This document shows, in pieces, positions 59,288 through 64,000 of a stretch of 64,000 nucleotides of DNA (position 1 is its first letter; each line of letters opens with the position of its first letter). A model generated the notes under the pieces. That model saw only the letters and a program-made list of their open reading frames with translations. It ran no database searches and was not told the DNA's origin. The stretch comes from Hyphomicrobiales bacterium (GTDB taxonomy: Bacteria; Pseudomonadota; Alphaproteobacteria; Rhizobiales; Rhizobiaceae), in assembly GCA_900466005.1 (NCBI GenBank), contig UEGQ01000022.1:33880-97879 (forward strand), written 5' to 3'. Position numbers and translations under genes: made by a program.

Positions 59288-59353
59288 GCCATGCCTCCAC
59301 GATACGCGGTAGAATGGCCGACCGAGGTGCCTCGGCCGGCCCTCCTGTCTCGG

Positions 59354-60343
59354 TTATTCCGTCGCCTGAATACGGGCGACCATGTCCTTCAGTTTTTCGG
59401 ACGTGACATGCTTCTCGTAGACCGGCTTCATCGCGTCGATGAACGGCTTTTTGTCGATGTCGGTGACGATTTCGACCCCGGCGGCACGGATCTTGTCCTC
59501 CGACTTCTTCTCCTGGGCGGCCCAGAGTTCGCGCATGTGCGGGACGGAGTCCTTGGCGGCCTGGCGGACGATCGCCTGGTCCTCGGGAGAGAGCTTGTCC
59601 CAGGTCTTCTTCGACATGACGAGGACTTCCGGGACGATCAGATGTTCGTCGAGCGTGTAGTACTTGGCGACCTCGAAGTGGCCGGAGCTGTCATAGGACG
59701 GCCAGTTGTTTTCCGCACCGTCGATAACGCCGGTCTGGATCGCGGAATAGACTTCGCCGTAGGGCATCGGCGTGGCGTTGGCGCCGAGCGCGCCGACCAT
59801 GTCGACGAACATGTCCGACTGCATGACACGGAATTTCATGCCCTTCAGGTCGTCTACGGACTTCACCGGCTTTTCCGAGTTGTAGAAGCTGCGCGAGCCG
59901 CCGTCGTAGAAGGCGAGGCCGATCAGGTCATGGGCTTCGAAGGCGGCGAGGATTTCATCGCCGACCGGGCCGTCCATCACCTTGTGCATGTGGTCGACCG
60001 AACGGAAGATGTAGGGCAGCGAGACGACCTGTGTTTCCTCGATGATGTTGTTGAACGGTCCGAGCGAGACGCGGTTGAGGTCGATGACGCCGAACTGGGT
60101 CTGCTCGATCGTATCCTTCTCTTCGCCCAGCTGGGCGGAATGGAACACTTCGATGCCGATGCGACCGTTGGTACGCTCCTCGACCAGCTTGCCCATGTAC
60201 TTGACGGCTTCGACGGTCGGGTAGCCGTCCGGATGGGTGTCGGAAGACCGCAGCACAAGCTCGGCGGCCTGCCCCGACACGGCCGAGGCGACGATCGCGG
60301 CGGAAGCCAGGACGGCCAGGCCGAATTTCCTCAGGATGCTCAT
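59354..60343 (-). CDS. TRAP transporter periplasmic substrate-binding protein (DctP)
   Basis: The protein has 329 aa with signal peptide MSILRKFGLAVLASAAIVASAVSGQAA cut before ELVLRSSD. The mature part (THPDGYPTVEAVKYMGKLVEERTNGRIGIEVFHSAQLGEEKDTIEQTQFGVIDLNRVSLGPFN, and FYDGGSRSFYNSEKPVKSVDDLKGMKFRVMQSDMFVDMVGALGANATPMPYGEVYSAIQTGVIDGAENNW) is a typical DctP fold; the Arg in KFRVMQSD normally binds the ligand carboxylate. The operon suggests glucuronate, galacturonate or unsaturated oligouronides as ligand. GGAGG precedes the ATG. Confidence 0.93.
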   Translation of the reverse strand: MSILRKFGLAVLASAAIVASAVSGQAAELVLRSSDTHPDGYPTVEAVKYMGKLVEERTNGRIGIEVFHSAQLGEEKDTIEQTQFGVIDLNRVSLGPFNNIIEETQVVSLPYIFRSVDHMHKVMDGPVGDEILAAFEAHDLIGLAFYDGGSRSFYNSEKPVKSVDDLKGMKFRVMQSDMFVDMVGALGANATPMPYGEVYSAIQTGVIDGAENNWPSYDSSGHFEVAKYYTLDEHLIVPEVLVMSKKTWDKLSPEDQAIVRQAAKDSVPHMRELWAAQEKKSEDKIRAAGVEIVTDIDKKPFIDAMKPVYEKHVTSEKLKDMVARIQATE

Positions 60344-60374
60344 TTCTCTTCTCCTCCTCTTGTTGCAGCTGTCC

Positions 60375-61775
60375 TCACAGCCGGTAAGCGGTTTTCGCAA
60401 GCTTGTAGGCGAGGTCGTGGGCGACCTCGAACGCCTCGTCCTCGTCGAGGCGACCGGTCGCGACAAGCGTTGCCAGATAGGCGCAGTCGACCCTGCGGGC
60501 CACATCGTGGCGGGCGGGGATCGAACAGAATGCGCGGGTGTCGTCGTTGAAGCCGACCGTATTGTAGAAGCCCGCGGTCTCGGTTGTCATTTCACGAAAG
60601 CGGCGCATGCCCTCGGCGCTGTCGAAGAACCACCAGGCGGGTCCGAGCTTCAGTGCCGGGTAGGCGCCGGCAAGCGGCGCCAGTTCGCGAGAATAGCTCG
60701 TCTCGTCGAGCGTGAACAGGATGACGGTGAGTTCCGGCCGCATGCCGACGGCGTCGAGCAGTGGCTTCAGGGCGCAGACGTAATCGGTACGCGTCGGAAT
60801 GTCGAAACCCTTGTCACGCCCGTGCATCGCCATGACCCCGGCGGAATGGTTGCGCCACGAACCGGGATGGATCTGCAAAACGAGCCCGTCTTCGAGGCTC
60901 ATGCGGGCCATCTCGGTCAGCATGTGCCCGCGGAAGGCATCGGCTTCCTGCGGCGTGCAACGGCCGGCGAGCGCCTTTTCGAAAAGGGCCGCGGCCTCAG
61001 CCTGCGGCAGGTCCTCGGTGCGGGCCGTCGCGTGGCCGTGATCGGAACTCGTCGCACCGTAGGACTTGAAGAAGGCGCGGCGGATGCGATGCGCCTCGAG
61101 ATACCCTTCCCAGGTGGTGGCATCGGTCCCGGCGAGTTCGCCGAAGCGCTCGATGTTGCTACGAAAGCCTTCGAACTCGGGGTCGACGACGGCGTCGGGC
61201 CGGTAGGCGGTGACGACGCGGCCCGTCCAGCCCGACCGGCGGATCATCTCATGCCATTTGAGTTCATCGAGCGGGCTCTCGGTCGTCGCGATCACCTCGA
61301 TGCCGAAGCGCTCGAACAGCGCTCGCGGCCGGAACTCCGGACGCGCGAGACAATCCTGAATATGATCATAGAACTCGTCGGCTGTTTCCGCCGAGAAGCG
61401 CTTTGTGAGCCCGAAGACGTCGGCGAAGGACTGCTCGACCCAAAGACGGCTCGGGGTGCCACGGAAGAGGTGGAAGTTTTCGGCAAAGAGCCGCCAGATC
61501 TTCCGGCCGTCGGTTTCCGTCGGACCACCGTCGACACGCGGCACGCCGAGCGCGGTAAGCGGGATGCCCTGCGAGCAGAGCATGCGGAAGACGTAGTGGT
61601 CGGGAACGACGAAGAGCTGGGCGGGATCGGGGAAGGGTGCGTTTTCCGCGAACCAGCGCGGATCGGTATGGCCGTGGGGGCTAACGATCGGCACGTTCCG
61701 GACGGTCTCGTAGAGGCTGCGCGCGATGCCGCGGGCCGTCGATTCGATCGGGAAAAGCCTGTCCTCCTGCAGCAA
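60375..61775 (-). CDS. uxaC: Glucuronate (uronate) isomerase
   Basis: The protein has 466 aa. The amidohydrolase-like barrel has the UxaC signature VPIVSPHGHTDPRWFAENAPF (metal His-x-His at ~35-37), RMLCSQGIPL, GTPSRLWVEQSFADVFG, ATTESPLDELKWHEMIRRSGWTGRVVTAYRPD, LQIHPGSWRNHS and LGPAWWFFDSAEGMRRF. It converts glucuronate to fructuronate and galacturonate to tagaturonate. TTG 61775 follows GAGGAGG by eight bases. It is the first gene of the ten-gene minus-strand operon and divergent from gntR. Confidence 0.94.
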   Translation of the reverse strand: MLQEDRLFPIESTARGIARSLYETVRNVPIVSPHGHTDPRWFAENAPFPDPAQLFVVPDHYVFRMLCSQGIPLTALGVPRVDGGPTETDGRKIWRLFAENFHLFRGTPSRLWVEQSFADVFGLTKRFSAETADEFYDHIQDCLARPEFRPRALFERFGIEVIATTESPLDELKWHEMIRRSGWTGRVVTAYRPDAVVDPEFEGFRSNIERFGELAGTDATTWEGYLEAHRIRRAFFKSYGATSSDHGHATARTEDLPQAEAAALFEKALAGRCTPQEADAFRGHMLTEMARMSLEDGLVLQIHPGSWRNHSAGVMAMHGRDKGFDIPTRTDYVCALKPLLDAVGMRPELTVILFTLDETSYSRELAPLAGAYPALKLGPAWWFFDSAEGMRRFREMTTETAGFYNTVGFNDDTRAFCSIPARHDVARRVDCAYLATLVATGRLDEDEAFEVAHDLAYKLAKTAYRL

Positions 61776-61821
61776 ATCCGTGGCCTCCTCGCCGACTGCT
61801 CACTAAGGTTCGGAAACGCGA

Positions 61822-61853
61822 TTTGCATTTCCGGAGCAAACTAATATGTTAGT
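61822..61853. promoter_or_regulatory. Candidate GntR operators between uxaC and gntR
   Basis: TTTGC-ATTTCCGGA-GCAAA (61822-61840) and ACTAA-TATG-TTAGT (61840-61853) lie side by side in the 104-bp divergent region. The second is AT-rich and sits where a -10 box would be for either gene. FadR-subfamily GntR proteins normally bind short palindromes of about this size. Confidence 0.55.
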
Positions 61854-61879
61854 ATGCAATATGAGTCAACGGAGGCTTC

Positions 61880-62581
61880 ATGGCTGATCAGCTTCAGCTT
61901 CGCGCAGTGGACAGCCTGCGCGCGCCATCGGTTACGGACCTGGTATTCGAGCAGCTCTACCACCAGGTGGTCGAGCTCGACCTGCCGCCGGGCACCAAGC
62001 TGTCGGAAGTGGAGGTCGCAAAGCAAATGGGTGTCTCGCGGCAGCCCGTGCGCGACGCCTTCTACCGGCTGTCGCAGCTCGGTTTCCTGCTCATCCGTCC
62101 GCAGCGCGCGACGGTCGTCACCCAGATTTCGGAGAAGGGCGTCCTGCAGGCGCGGTTCATCCGTACGGCGCTCGAGATGGAAACGGCCCGGGCCGCTGCT
62201 GCGGTGCTCTCCGACCAGCAAATGGACGAGCTGGAAGAGTTGATCGCGAGACAGCGCAAAGCGATGGAGACGGATGACAAGGTTCTGTTTCATGCGCTCG
62301 ATGATGACTTTCACAAGCGAATCTGCGACATGTCCGGCCACGACTTTGCCTGGGCGCTGATCCGCGACAGCAAGGCGCATATGGATCGGGTCCGGTATCT
62401 TAGCCTTTCCTTCGGAGCGCAGAGCGCGTTTGCGGATCACATCGAGATCCTGAAGGCGCTGAAGGCTCATGATGGCGATGCTGCTGCGGCCTGCATGCGC
62501 GTCCATCTTTCGCGGATCAAGGGAATCATCGGGCGCATCCGGGAAAGCCACGGGCAGTATTTCGCGGCGGACGAGAAATGA
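61880..62581 (+). CDS. GntR-family (FadR/FCD) regulator of uronate catabolism
   Basis: The protein has 233 aa. The winged helix is APSVTDLVFEQLYHQVVELDLPPGTKLSEVEVAKQMGVSRQPVRDAFYRLSQLGFLLIRPQRATVV (~15-80), and the all-helical FCD effector domain is at ~90-215, with metal/effector residues in LFHALDDDFHKRICDMSGHDFAW and HLSRIKGII. It plays the role of UxuR/ExuR/KdgR. CGGAGG lies ahead of the ATG. It overlaps kdgK (ATGA) and is divergent from the uxaC operon, so it probably represses both until a keto-deoxy acid or uronate binds. Confidence 0.92.
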   Translation: MADQLQLRAVDSLRAPSVTDLVFEQLYHQVVELDLPPGTKLSEVEVAKQMGVSRQPVRDAFYRLSQLGFLLIRPQRATVVTQISEKGVLQARFIRTALEMETARAAAAVLSDQQMDELEELIARQRKAMETDDKVLFHALDDDFHKRICDMSGHDFAWALIRDSKAHMDRVRYLSLSFGAQSAFADHIEILKALKAHDGDAAAACMRVHLSRIKGIIGRIRESHGQYFAADEK

Positions 62582-63492
62582 ACGAAAGACATCACCGGGT
62601 TCTTGCGATCGGCGAGTGCATGGTCGAGATGGCGCCACGCGCCGACGGGGCGTATACGCGCAATTTCGCGGGCGATACCTTCAACACGGCCTGGTATATG
62701 CGCCGCCTGCTGCCGGAGGCCTGGTCGGTCGATTACTGCTCGGCCGTCGGCGAAGACCGGATTTCCGATCACATGCTCGGCTTCATGCAGAAGGCAGGCA
62801 TCGGCACCAAGAGCATACGGCGCATTTCCGGACGCACCGTCGGCCTCTACATGATCGAGCTCGACAACGGCGAACGTAGCTTCTCCTACTGGCGCGGCCA
62901 GTCGGCGGCAAAGCTCTTGGCACGCGATCGCGAGGTGCTTTCGGCGGCGCTCGCCGGGACGGACATCGTGCTCTTTTCCGGGATCACGCTTGCAATCCTG
63001 TCCGAGGAGGACCGCCGCAACCTTCTCTGCGCCCTTGCCGAGGCGCGTCGACGGGGAACGCGCGTCGCCTTCGATCCGAACATGCGGCTGAGGCTCTGGC
63101 CCAATGTCGCGGTGATGTGCGCCGCAGTTGCGGAGGCCGCCGAGGTCGCCGATATCGTGCTGCCCTCCTTTGACGAGGACGGGCAGTATTACGGCGAGAC
63201 CTCGCCGCTCGAAACGATCGCCCGCTACCGGAACGCCGGGGCATCGACGATCGTCGTGAAGAACGGCGTCGGCCGCATCCACGCGGAGGGGCGCGAGGAG
63301 GGTGTCGTCACCTTCGATCCGCAGCCTGTCGCCCAGGTCGTCGACACCACCGCCGCCGGTGACAGCTTCAATGCCGGCTTCCTTTCGGCGCGGCTTTCGG
63401 GGGCGTCGCTGGGGGATGCGATCGGCCGTGGCGCGCAGGTCGCCGCGCAGGTGATCGGCAAGCGCGGGGCACTCGTCGACATCGACGTATGA
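62578..63492 (+). CDS. kdgK: 2-keto-3-deoxygluconate kinase
   Basis: The protein has 304 aa of the PfkB/ribokinase family. VLAIGECMVEMAPRADGAYTRNFAGDTFNTAWYMRRLLP (~8-46) and the C-terminal DTTAAGDSFNAGFLSARLSGAS (~256-277), with the catalytic Asp in AAGDS, match KdgK. It phosphorylates KDG from UxaA, UxuA and KduD to KDPG. No KDPG aldolase is next to it; the dgoA at 3166 or a distant eda must cleave the product. Its ATG overlaps the gntR stop. Confidence 0.93.
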   Translation: MNERHHRVLAIGECMVEMAPRADGAYTRNFAGDTFNTAWYMRRLLPEAWSVDYCSAVGEDRISDHMLGFMQKAGIGTKSIRRISGRTVGLYMIELDNGERSFSYWRGQSAAKLLARDREVLSAALAGTDIVLFSGITLAILSEEDRRNLLCALAEARRRGTRVAFDPNMRLRLWPNVAVMCAAVAEAAEVADIVLPSFDEDGQYYGETSPLETIARYRNAGASTIVVKNGVGRIHAEGREEGVVTFDPQPVAQVVDTTAAGDSFNAGFLSARLSGASLGDAIGRGAQVAAQVIGKRGALVDIDV

Positions 63493-63508
63493 AGCCTCGA
63501 AGGCAATG

Positions 63509-63531
63509 GGCGAGCGGGGAGCCCGCTCGCC
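63509..63531. terminator. Hairpin between convergent kdgK and FAH-family genes
   Basis: A perfect 10-bp stem GGCGAGCGGG/CCCGCTCGCC with loop GAG. No T-run on either side, so termination would be weak or factor-assisted; it may protect the 3' ends. Confidence 0.55.
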
Positions 63532-63544
63532 TCGCGTCGTCTGA

Positions 63545-64000
63545 TCAATCGGCTCTGAAGGACTGTTTCTGTGTACCGAGGCCTTCGATGGCGAGTTCGA
63601 CGGTGTCACCGTCCTTGAGGTAGCGGGGTGGCTTCATGCCCATGCCGACGCCGGGGGGCGTACCGGTGGAGATGACGTCGCCGGGGTGGAGCGACATGAA
63701 CTGGCTCAAGTAGGAGACGAGGAAGGCGACGCCGTAGACCATGGTCTTCGAGGAGCCGTCCTGCATGGTCTCGCCGTTGACTTTCAGCCACATCGAGAGG
63801 TTCTGCGGGTCGGCGATCTCGTCCTTGGTGACGAGCCAGGGGCCGATCGGCCCGAAGGTGTCGCAGGACTTGCCTTTGGTCCACTGGCCGGCGCGCTCGG
63901 TCTGGAAGGCGCGCTCGGAAACGTCGTGGGAGACGCAGTAGCCGGCGACGTAGTCGAGGGCGTCGGCCTCGGAAACATATTTTGCGGTCTTGCCGATGAC
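63545..64000 (-). CDS. Fumarylacetoacetate-hydrolase-family protein, C-terminal part only
   Basis: 151 C-terminal residues are visible; the start lies beyond the right edge. The sequence (VIGKTAKYVSEADALDYVAGYCVSHDVSERAFQ, QWTKGKSCDTFGPIGPWLVTKDEI, SLHPGDVISTGTPPGVGMGM) is the FAH catalytic domain with the metal/oxyanion loop GTPPGVGMG. Related enzymes are annotated as ureidoglycolate lyase, 2-keto-4-pentenoate hydratase or diketo-deoxyfuconate hydrolase. The uronate neighbourhood suggests sugar-acid work, but the specific reaction cannot be told. Confidence 0.9.
   Translation of the reverse strand, partial: VIGKTAKYVSEADALDYVAGYCVSHDVSERAFQTERAGQWTKGKSCDTFGPIGPWLVTKDEIADPQNLSMWLKVNGETMQDGSSKTMVYGVAFLVSYLSQFMSLHPGDVISTGTPPGVGMGMKPPRYLKDGDTVELAIEGLGTQKQSFRAD

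Overview
The window is chromosome- or megaplasmid-like DNA from a high-GC alphaproteobacterium, most likely a member of the Rhizobiaceae (Ensifer/Sinorhizobium, Rhizobium, Agrobacterium or a close relative). This rests on the chvE-gguABC-gbpR sugar locus, the NepR/PhyR/EcfG general stress response genes, intergenic hairpin elements of the RIME type, a PccR-regulated propionyl-CoA locus, and the abundance of ABC and TRAP uptake operons. I see no rRNA, tRNA, CRISPR array, phage, transposase or plasmid replication gene.

Layout. (1) 1-3140: a truncated CapA-like gene, a short unknown gene plus a ribosome-hibernation/cold-shock fusion protein behind a TTGA-N6-TCAA anaerobox, a DUF3775 protein, a small unknown protein and a YbaN-type membrane protein. 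(2) 3166-15173: a nine-gene minus-strand operon (chvE, gguA, gguB, gguC, sugar-acid dehydratase, sugar dehydrogenase, ketoglutarate semialdehyde dehydrogenase, dgoK, dgoA) divergent from the regulator gbpR. It encodes uptake of D-galactose and L-arabinose, shared oxidation and dehydration steps, and two separate exits (pyruvate plus glyceraldehyde-3-phosphate, or 2-oxoglutarate). (3) 15183-22774: a LysR regulator and aminotransferase divergent from an agmatinase-family hydrolase and a polyamine-type ABC importer. (4) 22805-31131: a branched-chain-amino-acid-type ABC importer with a GMC oxidoreductase and a 3-hydroxyisobutyrate-dehydrogenase-like enzyme, divergent from a LysR gene.

(5) 31263-41954: a lower-GC acetyltransferase gene, then the propionyl-CoA to succinyl-CoA operon pccB-orf125-pccA-mcm with divergent pccR, a 3-hydroxyisobutyryl-CoA hydrolase and a D-2-hydroxyacid dehydrogenase. 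With the mmsB-like gene, much of valine/propionate breakdown is present. (6) 42145-48015: a general-stress-response island with two nepR genes, phyR, a PAS/HWE-type histidine kinase, ecfG, and small stress proteins (CsbD, a DUF883-like protein, a holin-like protein, two DUF1328 proteins and a cysteine-rich protein). Six good matches to the EcfG promoter GGAAC-N16/17-CGTT and one weaker match lie in front of these genes. (7) 48299-51322: proton-translocating transhydrogenase pntAB. (8) 51408-63492: a ten-gene uronate operon (uxaC, TRAP transporter, kdgF, kduI, kduD, uxuB-like, uxuA, uxaA) divergent from a GntR regulator and kdgK. (9) 63545-64000: the end of a fumarylacetoacetate-hydrolase-family gene that runs off the window.

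The most informative signals outside the genes are the EcfG promoter set, including two opposed -35 elements forming a 10-bp-arm palindrome; the anaerobox ahead of the hibernation-factor/cold-shock fusion; matching palindromes on both sides of the livJ/lysR intergenic region; and three RIME-like elements, each lying inside an apparent operon. No clearly new system was found; the small unnamed genes inside the stress and propionyl-CoA loci are the best leads.
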